Below, one piece after another: positions 35,754-45,900 of a stretch of DNA of 64,000 bases (positions are counted from its first letter, which is position 1; the number at the start of each line of letters is the position of its first letter). A program made the position numbers and the translations under genes. Origin of the DNA: an uncultured Dongia sp. (GTDB lineage: Bacteria > Pseudomonadota > Alphaproteobacteria > Dongiales > Dongiaceae). The notes below the pieces were generated by a model. It searched no databases. It had not been told where the DNA came from and saw nothing but the letters and a program-made list of their open reading frames with translations. The stretch covers positions 62,001 to 126,000 of the forward strand of contig NZ_CAKZGO010000043.1 of the NCBI RefSeq assembly GCF_936916975.1, written 5' to 3'.

Positions 35754-36644
35754 ATGGCCGTCCGTTTCGGCACCAACCCCATCGCCTGGTCGAATGACGA
35801 TCTGCGCAGCCTCGGCGGCGCCACGCCGCTGGAAACCTGTTTGAAAGAGGCGAAACAGGCCGGCTTCGAGGGCATCGAGCTGGGCCACAAATTCCCGCGC
35901 GAGGCTGTCGCCCTCAAAAAGGTGTTGGCGCCAAGCGGCCTCGATCTGGTGTCCGGCTGGTATTCCTGCGAGCTGCTGTTGCGCGATGCCAAAGAAGAAC
36001 TGACACATATCCGCGCGCATCTCGATCTCTTGAAGGCGATGGGCGCGACCGTGCTGATCATCGCCGAGACGTCGAATGCCATTCACGGCGATCTCGACAA
36101 GCCAATCTCGCAACGGCCGACACTGGAGCCCGGACAATGGGCGGAGTTCGGCCGACGCATGACCGAGGTGGCGAAGGGTGTGAAGGCCGAAGGATTGCGC
36201 CTCGTCTATCACCATCACATGGGCACCGTCGTGCAGAGTGCCGATGACATCCATGCCTTCATGGCGGCCACAGGGCCGGAGGTCGACCTGCTGCTCGACA
36301 CGGGCCATGCGACCTTTGCCGGGGCCGATCCGGTGGCGCTGGCGAGAGCATATGCCGCCCGCATCCGTCATGTGCATTGCAAGGATGTGCGGCTCGAGGT
36401 CCTGGCCGAGGTGCGCAAGAAGGATAAGAGCTTCCTCGGCGCTGTGGTCGATGGCTGCTTCACCGTGCCGGGCGATGGCGGGGTCGATTTCGTCACCGTG
36501 CTGAAACAGCTGCCGGGCTATCAGGGCTGGCTGGTGGTGGAAGCCGAGCAGGACCCGGAGAAGGCAAACCCGCTGAAATATGCCACCATGGGGGCCGCCA
36601 ATCTGAAGCGCTTTGCCGCGGCCGCCGGACTCGCCGCCGCCTGA
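35754..36644 (+). CDS. iolE: myo-inosose-2 dehydratase
   Basis: A 296-residue TIM-barrel enzyme (xylose-isomerase-like fold) that dehydrates scyllo-inosose to the trihydroxycyclohexane-dione. Typical segments: RFGTNPIAWSNDDLRSLGG at the start, EAKQAGFEGIELGHKFPRE near 40, LVYHHHMGTVVQSADDIHAF near 150, LLLDTGHATFAGADPVAL near 180 and RHVHCKDVR near 205, which supply metal ligands. The ATG at 35754 has GGAGACTGATCACC upstream. It is tightly spaced after iolD and 20 bp before iolB. Confidence 0.94.
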   Translation: MAVRFGTNPIAWSNDDLRSLGGATPLETCLKEAKQAGFEGIELGHKFPREAVALKKVLAPSGLDLVSGWYSCELLLRDAKEELTHIRAHLDLLKAMGATVLIIAETSNAIHGDLDKPISQRPTLEPGQWAEFGRRMTEVAKGVKAEGLRLVYHHHMGTVVQSADDIHAFMAATGPEVDLLLDTGHATFAGADPVALARAYAARIRHVHCKDVRLEVLAEVRKKDKSFLGAVVDGCFTVPGDGGVDFVTVLKQLPGYQGWLVVEAEQDPEKANPLKYATMGAANLKRFAAAAGLAAA

Positions 36645-36664
36645 TTGTCCTGGGAGATTTTCAA

Positions 36665-37471
36665 ATGCCGAAACTGCTGGTGAAACACCACGCCCCGGAC
36701 ATGACCGGCTGCACCTTGTCCGTGACGCCGGAAAGTGCCGGGTGGAAACATGTCGGCTTTGCTGCCTATCGCCGCAAGGCGGGTGAGACGGCGAAATGGC
36801 ATTTCAAGGACCGCGAGAGCTGCCTTGTCATCCTGTCCGGGACCGCGACGGTGAAGGCGCCGGGTGAGACCTTCGAGAAGATCGGCGCGCGGAAAAGCGT
36901 GTTCGAGGGCAATGCGGCCTCGGTCTATGCGCCCGCCGACACGCAGATGGCATTGACGGCGGAGACCGATCTTGAATTCGCCATCTGCTCGGCGCCCGGC
37001 ACGCAGAAATTTCCGGTGCGGCTGATTGCACCTGGCGATGTCGGCGAAGAGAAGCGCGGCCAAGGCACCAATACACGCTTCGTGCGCAACATCCTGCCCG
37101 ACACGGCGCCCGCCGATTCACTGCTGGTGGTCGAGGTGGTGACACCGGGCGGACATTGGTCGTCCTATCCGCCGCACAAGCATGACCGCGATGCACTGCC
37201 GGAGGAGTCGTATCTCGAGGAGACCTATTACCACCGCCTCAACCCGCCGCAGGGCTTTGCCTTCCAGCGGGTCTATACCGATGACCGCTCGCTCGACGAG
37301 ACGATGGCGGTCGAGGATGGCGATTGCGTGATGGTGCCGCGCGGCTATCACCCGGTCGGCGCGCCCCATGGCTATGACCTCTATTACCTCAATGTCATGG
37401 CCGGACCCACGCGCCGCTGGGTGTTCAAAAACGATCCGCAGCATGAATGGATGGTCAAACCGGCCGTTTGA
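36665..37471 (+). CDS. iolB: 5-deoxy-glucuronate isomerase
   Basis: A 268-residue bicupin isomerase converting 5-deoxy-glucuronate to 2-deoxy-5-keto-gluconate, the substrate of IolC. The metal-binding signature [20 protein letters not shown] followed by [13 protein letters not shown] is characteristic of IolB, as is [20 protein letters not shown] near the end. It follows iolE in the same direction and is probably co-transcribed with it. Confidence 0.95.
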   Translation: MPKLLVKHHAPDMTGCTLSVTPESAGWKHVGFAAYRRKAGETAKWHFKDRESCLVILSGTATVKAPGETFEKIGARKSVFEGNAASVYAPADTQMALTAETDLEFAICSAPGTQKFPVRLIAPGDVGEEKRGQGTNTRFVRNILPDTAPADSLLVVEVVTPGGHWSSYPPHKHDRDALPEESYLEETYYHRLNPPQGFAFQRVYTDDRSLDETMAVEDGDCVMVPRGYHPVGAPHGYDLYYLNVMAGPTRRWVFKNDPQHEWMVKPAV

Positions 37472-37509
37472 TTCTAGGAATCTCCATCACACTGGATGGA
37501 GATCTCCCC

Positions 37510-37974
37510 ATGGACCGGCCGCCGCTGCCACCTTTCACTGCCGAAACCGCCGCACAGAAAGCGCGCCTTGCCGAGGATGGCTGGAACAGCCGCGACCCGG
37601 CGCGGGTGGCGCTGGCCTATACGCAAGACAGCCGCTGGCGCAACCGGGCCGAATTCCTGCAAGGGCGCGACGCCATCGAAGCCTTTCTGATGCGGAAATG
37701 GCAGCGCGAGCTGGATTACCGCCTGATCAAAGAGCTCTGGGCCTATCAGGGCAACCGCATCGCGGTCCGCTTTGCCTATGAATGGCATGACGATAGCGGG
37801 CAGTGGTTCCGCTCTTACGGCAATGAGAATTGGGAGTTCGATGCGCATGGCCTGATGCAATGGCGCATCGCCAGCATCAACGACGCGCCCATTGCCGAGA
37901 GTGCCCGGAAATTTCATTGGCCGCTCGGGCGCCGGCCGGACGATCATCCGGGATTGAGCGCGCTGGGGTTTTGA
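37510..37974 (+). CDS. DUF1348 (SnoaL-like) protein
   Basis: A 154-residue protein of the NTF2/SnoaL fold, DUF1348 type. It shows [20 protein letters not shown] and [20 protein letters not shown], then [20 protein letters not shown] and [20 protein letters not shown], hallmarks of that family. The function of DUF1348 is unknown. It begins 38 bp after iolB, with GGAG upstream of ATG 37510, and may be co-transcribed with the iol genes without being part of the known pathway. Confidence 0.85.
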   Translation: MDRPPLPPFTAETAAQKARLAEDGWNSRDPARVALAYTQDSRWRNRAEFLQGRDAIEAFLMRKWQRELDYRLIKELWAYQGNRIAVRFAYEWHDDSGQWFRSYGNENWEFDAHGLMQWRIASINDAPIAESARKFHWPLGRRPDDHPGLSALGF

Positions 37975-38419
37975 GGGGCGCCGGGCAATATCTCGACGGC
38001 GGTTTTTTTAATCGTCATGGTCCGCGAAGGCGGACCACCCACGACTTACTTTCTTCAGCTACCCGCAAACTCGTGGGTGGTCCGCCTTCGCGGACCATGA
38101 CGAAGAATGTAACGCGTCAGCCGGAGTCCAAGACTAAAATCCCACACCAGTCGAACAGCCCACCAAAACTCCGATTTTTTCCTACTCTGATCAATGGGTT
38201 GGAAGACACTTTGACGCGACTCGGGATTTAAGGTTAATACTTCGTTAAGGGGAATGGGCGGATCTAACACGATCGGGCTGGGCAAACGGGCTGGATCTTG
38301 TTGGAGCTCCCCACCTTCAGAAGGACAGGACAACCCGGTTTGAGCCCGCCTCGGTCAGGTGCTTAGCCTGATTCGCTGCCCGTGCTCGGAGATGACACCA
38401 GGGCGATGATGGTCTGGCG
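37975..38419. other. 445-bp intergenic region
   Basis: No convincing gene. It contains repeat copy D (38013-38102), then about 300 bp of moderately AT-rich sequence including TTAATACTTCGTTAAGGGG near 38232-38250, which probably belongs to the promoter region of the histidine kinase gene at 38420. I see no strong intrinsic terminator other than the repeat. Confidence 0.6.
38013..38102. repeat. double-stem inverted repeat element, copy D
   Basis: Left arm 38013-38045 (CGTCATGGTCCGCGAAGGCG onward) and right arm 38069-38102 are inverted copies, separated by a loop containing TTTCTTCAGCTACCCGC. The loop is the reverse complement type of copy A, so the element is inserted in the opposite orientation. 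It lies downstream of the iol operon. Confidence 0.85.
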
Positions 38420-39778
38420 ATGAGCACCGCGCGCAGGTATTGGCTGGTCGTGATGGTCGTCATCACCTTCCTGGCCGCCATCGGCATCAGCGTCCAGATC
38501 CTGATATCGAGCGCCCTCGACGGGCATCGCAGCCTCAAGAATGTGGCCTGGGCGGCAGCGCAGCTGGAGATCGAATATCTGCAGTTCAAGCATGCCTTCA
38601 GCGGCTATGCCGGGGTCTCGCAATCGGTGCCGGCGACGTTCCTGGCGACCCGCCTCTCCGTGTTCCAGAACCGCATCCGCGTGCTGAAGCAGGAGACCGA
38701 CCCCACCGAGCTTGCCGCCGATCCCTCTTACGACAAGCTGATTGCCAATCTCGACCAGGCGGTCGAGGCCAATTCGCCGGTCCGCCTCGCACTGGCCAGC
38801 AAGGACGCCGAGACGCACCGGGCGGCGCTCAACAAGCTGGCGCAGCTTGACTCACCCATCCGCTCCTGGGTGCAGGATGTCATGCTGCACAGCAATCCCG
38901 ACCGGCAGAAGGAAGAGCTGATCGAGGCGGAACTGAAAGCCGCCGCCGTCATGTCGGTGGCGGTGCTGGCCGGCATCGCGCTCATCTTCATCCTGCTGCG
39001 CAGCATCAAGCGGCTGGAATCCTCGCGCGAACGGGAACGCGAGGCCAGGCTGCGCGTCGATCATGCCAGCCGCGTCAAGGACACGTTCCTTGCCGTGGTG
39101 ACCCATGAACTCCGCACGCCGCTCAATGCGGTGATCGGCTTCTCCGAGCTGATGAAATCGCGCGCGGGCAAGACACAGGACAAGGAATTCGATTCCTGGA
39201 CCGACGAAGTTCTGCTGGCCGGCAAGCATCTCCTCACTCTCGTCAACCAGACCATCGACATGTCGAAGATTTCCGCCGGCAAGCAGGCGCTGGCCCCGGC
39301 GCAGTTCGACCTCCGCGTGCTCATCGCGGACAGCATCAACAGCATCAAGCGGCAGATCAATCATGACCAGGCGGGGGCAGCACAGGAACTGACCACCGCG
39401 CTACCGGCGCAGGATGTGATGATCTGGGCGGATGAAGCCTGGCTGCGGCAGGCGCTGCTGAATGCCATCCTGCATGGTCGCCGCCACACGGCGGGCACGA
39501 GGCCGATCGAGATCTCGGTCTCGCATCTGGGTCAGCGTGCGAAGATCCATATCGGCAACGATCTGCGCGCCGGCACCGAGGGCGTGGCCACCACGGCAGC
39601 GTTCGATCCGTTCCTGCAGGGCGAGCTTGGCCTCAACCGCGGGAGCCATGGCCTCGGCCTCGAACTCCCCATCGCGAAGGCGATCGTCGAGGCGCATGAG
39701 GGTACCTTGCGCTATGAAACAGCCCCGAACTTTTTCCGGGTATTGATCGACTTGCCGCTGAAGGCGCGCGCTCTATGA
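38420..39778 (+). CDS. membrane sensor histidine kinase with degenerate ATP-binding domain
   Basis: A 452-residue protein. Transmembrane helix 1 is at residues 8-30, a helical sensor domain follows, and helix 2 is at about 172-193, then a short linker. The HisKA domain has His229 in VVTHELRTPLNAVIGFSELM. The C-terminal HATPase region keeps a G2-like HGLGLELPIAKAIVEAHEG. Its N box is altered (LNAILHGRRHT in place of N-x3-N-A-x-K-Y/F) and the DxGxG G1 box is replaced by HIGNDLRAG. Phosphorylation activity may be weak or lost, or the divergence may be tolerated. No response regulator is adjacent. Confidence 0.82.
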   Translation: MSTARRYWLVVMVVITFLAAIGISVQILISSALDGHRSLKNVAWAAAQLEIEYLQFKHAFSGYAGVSQSVPATFLATRLSVFQNRIRVLKQETDPTELAADPSYDKLIANLDQAVEANSPVRLALASKDAETHRAALNKLAQLDSPIRSWVQDVMLHSNPDRQKEELIEAELKAAAVMSVAVLAGIALIFILLRSIKRLESSREREREARLRVDHASRVKDTFLAVVTHELRTPLNAVIGFSELMKSRAGKTQDKEFDSWTDEVLLAGKHLLTLVNQTIDMSKISAGKQALAPAQFDLRVLIADSINSIKRQINHDQAGAAQELTTALPAQDVMIWADEAWLRQALLNAILHGRRHTAGTRPIEISVSHLGQRAKIHIGNDLRAGTEGVATTAAFDPFLQGELGLNRGSHGLGLELPIAKAIVEAHEGTLRYETAPNFFRVLIDLPLKARAL

Positions 39779-39808
39779 TAGCGCGATCATTCAGATGAGG
39801 ATTCGACG

Positions 39809-40846
39809 ATGCCCTATGTTGCCGCCGACGACCGCTATGAGAAAACACCCTATCGCCGCAGCGGGCGGAGCGGACTGAAGCTGCCGGCGATTTCGCTGGG
39901 GCTGTGGCAGAATTTCGGCGGCGTGGATGCGCTGGAAACGCAGCGGGCGATCATCCGGCGCGCCTTCGATCGTGGCGTCACCCATTTCGACCTCGCCAAT
40001 AATTACGGGCCGCCGCCAGGCTCGGCCGAGGAGAATTTCGGCGTCATCTATGCGCAGGATCTGAAACCCTATCGCGACGAGATCCTGGTCTCGACCAAGG
40101 CCGGCTACCTGATGTGGGACGGGCCCTATGGCGAATGGGGTTCGCGGAAATATGTGCTGGCGAGCCTGGACCAGAGCCTGAAGCGCATGGGCCTCGATTA
40201 CGTCGACATCTTCTATTCGCACAGGCTGGATCCGGAGACACCGCTCGAGGAGACGATGCGGGCGCTGGATCACGCGGTGCGGTCGGGCAAGGCGCTTTAT
40301 GTCGGCATCTCGTCGTATTCGCCGGACGCCACACGGAAGGCTCAGGCCCTGTTGAAGGAGATGGGGACGCCCTGCCTCATCCACCAGCCTTCCTATTCGC
40401 TGCTCAATCGCTGGGTCGAGGATGGCTTACTGGATACGCTCTCGGAACTCGGCATCGGGTGCATCGCCTTCTCGCCCTTGGCGCAAGGTTTTCTCACCAA
40501 CAAATACCTCAAAGGCGTGCCGGCGGATTCGCGGGCGGCGTTGAACGGGTCGTTCCAGCAGAGCTTCCTCACTGAGGCCAATCTGGGGCGCATCCGCGGT
40601 TTGAATGCGATCGCCGAGAAGCGCGGGCAGACTCTGGCGCAGATGGCGATCGCCTGGGTGCTGAAGGACCCGCGCGTCACCTCGGCGCTCATTGGGGCGC
40701 GCAATGTGGCGCAGTTGGATGACTCGCTGGGGGCGCTCAACAAGCTCAGCTTCAGCGAGGCTGAGCTCAAGGAAATCCACGCGCTCGCCACGGATGGCGG
40801 CATCGATCTGTGGCGCAAGGGGTCGGGCGACAAACCGCTCGTCTGA
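39809..40846 (+). CDS. aldo/keto reductase, YghZ-like (L-glyceraldehyde 3-phosphate reductase type)
   Basis: A 345-residue NADPH-dependent aldo/keto reductase of the Kv-beta/YghZ group. N-terminal YRRSGRSGLKLPAISLGLWQ is followed by GVTHFDLANNYGPPPGSAEE (catalytic Asp and Tyr). Lys lies in LVSTKAGYLMWDGPYGEWGS and the His-containing YVDIFYSHRLDP completes the catalytic site. A WDGPYG loop is typical of YghZ. Its stop abuts the convergent DUF72 gene. Physiological role probably detoxification or reduction of small aldehydes. Confidence 0.88.
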   Translation: MPYVAADDRYEKTPYRRSGRSGLKLPAISLGLWQNFGGVDALETQRAIIRRAFDRGVTHFDLANNYGPPPGSAEENFGVIYAQDLKPYRDEILVSTKAGYLMWDGPYGEWGSRKYVLASLDQSLKRMGLDYVDIFYSHRLDPETPLEETMRALDHAVRSGKALYVGISSYSPDATRKAQALLKEMGTPCLIHQPSYSLLNRWVEDGLLDTLSELGIGCIAFSPLAQGFLTNKYLKGVPADSRAALNGSFQQSFLTEANLGRIRGLNAIAEKRGQTLAQMAIAWVLKDPRVTSALIGARNVAQLDDSLGALNKLSFSEAELKEIHALATDGGIDLWRKGSGDKPLV

Positions 40847-41683
40847 TTACGTCAGGCGCTCGATGATCGCCATGGCGGCCGCAGGGTTCAACACCTTGTG
40901 GCCGCTGATGACATAGAGGAAGACATCGCGCGGCGTCTTGGCGGGTTTGGGCGGTGTCACATAACCCAGATCCTTCGGCGCGCCGCCGGCCGCCCATTCC
41001 GCGGCGCGGCTAGCCCAGAGATCGAGCGCTTTCTTGGGATAGCCGAGCTTTTCACCCTCCTGGGTGCCCATGATGCGGGCATAGACGAAGGGGCCGGTGA
41101 TGTCCGGAATGAGCGGATAGTCCGAATCCGCGCCGAGGATCACGGCAACGCCGTATTCTTTCGCCAGCGCGATGAAGTCCGGTGACTTGAAACTGTCATG
41201 GCGCACTTCGACGGCGTGCATCAGCTTGCGGCCGTCATGGGATTTCGGCAGCAGCTTCAGAAAAGCTTCGAAATCATCGGGGTCGAATTTCTTGGTCCCC
41301 ATGAACTGCCAATTGAGCGGGCCGAGCTTGTTCTTGAGTTCGGTGATACCGCTGGTCAGGAATCTCTCGATCGACGATCCGGCTTCGGCCAGCACGCGGC
41401 GGTTGGTGGCAAAGCGCGGGCCCTTCAAGGCGAAGATGAAATCCTCCGGCGTCTCATCATGCCATTTGGCGAAGCTTTCCGGCTTCTGCGAGCCATAATA
41501 AGTGCCGTTGACCTCGATCGAGGTCAGCTTGCTGCTGGCATATTCCAGCTCGCGCTTCTGGGCGAGGCCATCCGGATAGAAGACACCGCGCCAGGGCTCG
41601 AAGGTCCAGCCGCCGATACCGACATGAATGCCGTTCTTTTTTCCGGCCGGCTTTGGAATCGCCGCCTTGGATTGCTTCGCCAC
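40847..41683 (-). CDS. DUF72 (YecE-like) protein
   Basis: About 278 residues of the DUF72 family, a TIM-barrel of unknown function. The N-terminal HVGIGGWTFEPWRGVFYPDG is followed by TSIEVNGTYYGSQKPESFAK and FALKGPRFATNRR; later AVEVRHDSF and PFVYARIMG match conserved family positions. The longest frame starts with a TTG at 41713; I prefer GTG 41683, with GGGAG 9 nt upstream. It ends directly at the stop of the convergent reductase gene. Confidence 0.85.
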   Translation of the reverse strand: MAKQSKAAIPKPAGKKNGIHVGIGGWTFEPWRGVFYPDGLAQKRELEYASSKLTSIEVNGTYYGSQKPESFAKWHDETPEDFIFALKGPRFATNRRVLAEAGSSIERFLTSGITELKNKLGPLNWQFMGTKKFDPDDFEAFLKLLPKSHDGRKLMHAVEVRHDSFKSPDFIALAKEYGVAVILGADSDYPLIPDITGPFVYARIMGTQEGEKLGYPKKALDLWASRAAEWAAGGAPKDLGYVTPPKPAKTPRDVFLYVISGHKVLNPAAAMAIIERLT

Positions 41684-41808
41684 GTCCTGCCACTCCCGTT
41701 TCCGCCCAAACAATGCCGGGTCACAAGTGCCTCAATCGACTTGTTCGATCCTAGCGCCTGGGATGCATTTGTCACGGGCGGAACGGGATGCGGCAGTAAG
41801 TTCGGCGT

Positions 41809-42633
41809 TTAACCGACGGCGGCGGTATGGAGATGCGCCGCCCGGTAGCGGGCCGCCGGCTTGTCCTTGGAGAGATTGGGGCCGAGGGCCAGGCGGGCCG
41901 CACTGGCTGCATTCCAATCGGCGGCGGCAGGGAGCGAGGGAATGGTAATGACCTCGCCCTGATCGAGGCCGACCAAGGCCGCGTCCACCAGATCATCCAC
42001 CTCCATCACCATGGTCGGGTCGAGCTTGGCGATATCATGGCCGGCCCGCTCAAAGATTTCCGTGCGGGTATAGCCCGGCAGCACGGCCTGCAGGCGCACG
42101 CCGCTCTTGGCCGCCTCGCCGTGCAACGACAGCGTCAGGTTGAGCACGAAGGCCTTGGTGCCGCTATAGGTGCCCTGGAAGATTTCCGGCACCAGCGCCA
42201 CGGCGGAGGCGATGTTGACGATGGTGCCCTGGCCCCGCGCCGCAAAGACGGTGGCGGCCGCGACCGCCAAGCGATTGAGCGCCGTGATGTTGACGTCGAT
42301 CATCTGATCGAGCAGGTCGATATCGGCGCCGATCAGCGGCCCCGCCGGCCCGATACCGGCGTTATTGACCAGAAGTGAAATTGCCGGATCGGTGCGAATG
42401 CGCTGCTCGACCTTCTGCACATCGCCTTTCCGGCTGAGATCGGCCTTCAGCACATCTACCTTTACCCCTGCTTCGCTGCGCAGGCGCTGAGCCAGTGTCT
42501 CCAGGCGCTGCTGGTCGCGTGCCACGAGGACGAGGTCGTGGCCGCGCTTGGCGAGGCGGTCGGCATAAACGGCGCCAATGCCGGAGGAAGCGCCGGTTAT
42601 CAAGGCCGTGCCGTTATGATTATGCGTGGTCAT
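41809..42633 (-). CDS. short-chain dehydrogenase/reductase
   Basis: A 274-residue classical SDR. NAD(P)-binding motif ALITGASSGIGAVYADRLAK at the N-terminus and NNAG near residue 95. The catalytic residues are Ser in VNIASAVALVPEIFQ and Tyr-x3-Lys in GTYSGTKAFVLNL. Substrate unknown; similar to DltE/YqjQ-like SDRs. A GAGGAGAGTTCC ribosome site precedes ATG 42633. Its promoter region is AT-rich with a palindrome at 42672-42684. Confidence 0.88.
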   Translation of the reverse strand: MTTHNHNGTALITGASSGIGAVYADRLAKRGHDLVLVARDQQRLETLAQRLRSEAGVKVDVLKADLSRKGDVQKVEQRIRTDPAISLLVNNAGIGPAGPLIGADIDLLDQMIDVNITALNRLAVAAATVFAARGQGTIVNIASAVALVPEIFQGTYSGTKAFVLNLTLSLHGEAAKSGVRLQAVLPGYTRTEIFERAGHDIAKLDPTMVMEVDDLVDAALVGLDQGEVITIPSLPAAADWNAASAARLALGPNLSKDKPAARYRAAHLHTAAVG

Positions 42634-42671
42634 GGAACTCTCCTCGGTTCAGTGTTTGGTTTCTTTTATAT

Positions 42672-42684
42672 TATGATTATCATA
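42672..42684. promoter_or_regulatory. AT-rich palindrome upstream of the SDR gene
   Basis: TATGATTATCATA is a perfect 13-nt palindrome with a central T, in an AT-rich stretch (42660-42692) that stands out in this GC-rich region. It lies about 40 bp upstream of the SDR start and could be a repressor operator overlapping the promoter. No local regulator gene is adjacent. Confidence 0.45.
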
Positions 42685-42900
42685 TATAATGTCAAGAGCC
42701 CGAATGCGGGGAATTTGCGCATAGCACCTCACACCGCGCGGCGCATAACCGGTCGGACGTGTTAGAGACGCCCCGCTCATCGATGATAATTGCGTGACAC
42801 GGAGACTATGCTGTTTCCCTGGGCGCCCGCGTATATGAAAGTCTCATTCTCAGGTTGATGAAGTTGAGTGCGCTACTCGTTCAAGCAGCGGGAGGGTGAC

Positions 42901-45900
42901 ATGGCGGATGGCAATGGCGCAGGTGGCAATCGGACCTTCGCAGTGGCGCTCGGCAACAACCTCACTTTCGATTCCTTCGGCTTCTATGGTGCCGGCGTCG
43001 ATGTCGAGGAACCCGCTGAGATCGACACCCTGGTCTTTACCGGCGCGGGCCTGACCGCAGCCAACATGCAGCTGCGCCAGGTTGGCGCCGATGTGGTGAT
43101 CACGTTCATCGGCGTTCCTAACACCAGCGTCACCTTGACGGGTATGTCGATCGAACTGCTGGACAACACCGATGGCACCGGCAACTTCCAGTTCAACGGC
43201 GAAGCGGCACCCACCAACAGCGTCGATATCTGGAACGCGGAGCAAGGCGGCCTCCTTGAGAAACCGGGCACAGTGGCCTTCCTCAACGATTTGCCGAATT
43301 ACGTCGAGGGCTTCGACGGCAGCAACGAAGTCATCAACGGGCTGGGCGGAAACGACACGCTCAAGGGCCTTTCCGGCAACGACCTGCTGCGTGGTGGCGA
43401 CGGCAACGACCTGCTGGATGGAGGCATTGGTGGCGACCGCATGGAAGGCGGCAAGGGCAACGACGTCTATATAGTCGATTCGATCTACGACGTCGTCATC
43501 GAGAACGTGCCCAATTCCAACAATGGCGGCTGGTCGGATGAGGTGCGTAGTTCCATCACCTTCCACATGGGCACCCAGGTCAATATCGAGCGCCTGGTCC
43601 TGACCGGCACACAAGCGATCAACGGCGCTGCCAATTCCGGCCACAATTTTGTCGTCGGCAATAACGCCGCCAATAGCCTCGATGGCCGCGACGGCAACGA
43701 CACGCTCTTGGGTAATGGCGGCGATGACGCGCTGAACGGCGGCCGTGGCAATGATCTGTTGCGCGGCGGTAACGGCAACGACTATCTCGATGGCGGCACC
43801 GGCTGGGACGTCGCCGCCTTCTCCGGCATGCTTGCCGACTATTCCTTCGCGCAGGCCGGCGGCTCGCAATTCTTTATCACCGACCAGAACACAGCGAACG
43901 GCGATGACGGCACCGATCTGGGCGGCAATATTGAAATCCTGCGCTTCCAGGATGGCGATATCGGTATCGTTCGCCAGGTAAGCGACGCTGACGCCGATGC
44001 CAACCAGGTGGCCGAAGGTGCCGCTACGGGCACCGAAGTCCAGATCACCGCAACGGCGGTGCACTCCACCGGCGGCAGCGTCACCTACAGCCTGACCGAT
44101 AATTCTTTCGGCCGCTTTGCGATCGATCCCGTGACGGGCGTCGTCACGGTCGCCAATGGTCTGCTGATCGATTATGAAACCAATACCCAGCACAATATTA
44201 CTGTGCGAGCGACCGACCCGGTCACCGGGCTCTACCGTGAGCAGATCTTCGTCGTCAACGTCACCGACGTGCCGGACGCCCCCCTCGGCACGCTGGATCT
44301 CGCCACTTTCAATGCCAGCCAGGGTTTCCGCATTCTAGGCGCCGCAGGTAGCGACTATAGCGGACTGTCGATACATGCCGCCGGCGACGTCAATGGCGAC
44401 GGAATCGACGACATGATCGTCGCTGCCATCATACAGAGCGAGAATGCCGCTGGGCGTGCCTATCTGGTCTATGGACAGGGCGACGATGCGGTCGATATCG
44501 ACCTTGCCAGCATGACGCCAGCGCAAGGTATCGTCCTTGGCGGCGATACCGGCAACTATGCTGCCGGATTTGTGGTCAGCTCGGCCGGTGACTTTAATGG
44601 CGATGGTTTTGATGACGTCATCATCGGTGCGCGTTACGCCACGCCTGATGACCGCTTCGATGCGGGTGCCGCCTATGTCATTTTTGGCGGGGACAATCTC
44701 GCCAACATCGATCTCGCGGCATTGACGCCCGAACAGGGTTTCCGCATCGCCGGCGACACCTCCTCAGCTACCGGAAAGGCGGTGAGTGCCGCCGGTGACC
44801 TGAATGGCGACGGTGTCGACGACATCGTGGTCCTGACGCGGGGTGCCGCGAACGCGTATGTGATCTACGGCCATGGCGGTGAGCAGCCGGATATCGACAC
44901 CAAGACTGCGCTGACGCCGGAACAGGGCTTTACCATCGGGCGGTCTGACGGGTTGCTCGGCGCCTATTCGGTGGCACAGGCAGGCGATATCAACGGCGAC
45001 GGACTTGCCGATATCATTCTCGGCAGCCCCTTCGAAGCGGGTGCCGGGCGCCCCGATTCGGGTGTCAGCTACGTGATTTACGGGCGACAGGGCGATAGCA
45101 GCGACATCGATCTCGCCACGCTGACACCGGAACAGGGATTCAAAATTCTCGGCGCCAATCCTTCTGATATCAGCGGCAGCCCGGTGACGTCAGCCGGCGA
45201 TTTCAATGGCGACGGCATCAGCGACCTCCTGATCGGCGCACCGGCCGTTGAAAATGACCCGGGTGCCCGCGCCTATGTGATCTATGGCGGTCGCGAGGAT
45301 CTCGCGGATATCGATCTGGCAGACCTGACCTCGTATCAAGGCCTTGTCATTTCCGGTTCCGGTTCGGACCCCTCTGATGGCAATTCGATCAGTTTGGCCG
45401 GCGATATCAACGGCGACGGCATCGACGACATAATTGTCGGCGGCCGTCGGGCGGATCCGTCGGGCCGCATCGATGCCGGGCAGGCTTTCGTGGTCTTCGG
45501 CCAGTTGGGGCGACCCGACAATATCGACCTTGCCACGCTGACGCCTGCCCAAGGCTTCAAGATCATCGGCGCGGCAGCGGACGATCAGGCCGGCTTCGAC
45601 GTGAGTGCCGCCGGCGACGTCAACGGCGACGGCTTTGATGATCTTATGATCAGCGCGCTCGGCGCCGATCCGCTGGGCCGTCCGAATGCCGGGGAGACCT
45701 ATATAATTTATGGCAGCAACCTCACCAACGCGGTCACGCAGTTGGGAACGCCAGGTGATGACAATCTGGTCGGTGACTCGTCGAACGCGGTGCTGATCGG
45801 CGGGCTCGGCAACGACACGATGACGGCAAGCGGCAATGCGACGTTCCATGGCGGGGCCGGCGATGACCGGATGGTCATCGACGATTCCAATGGCGATCCG

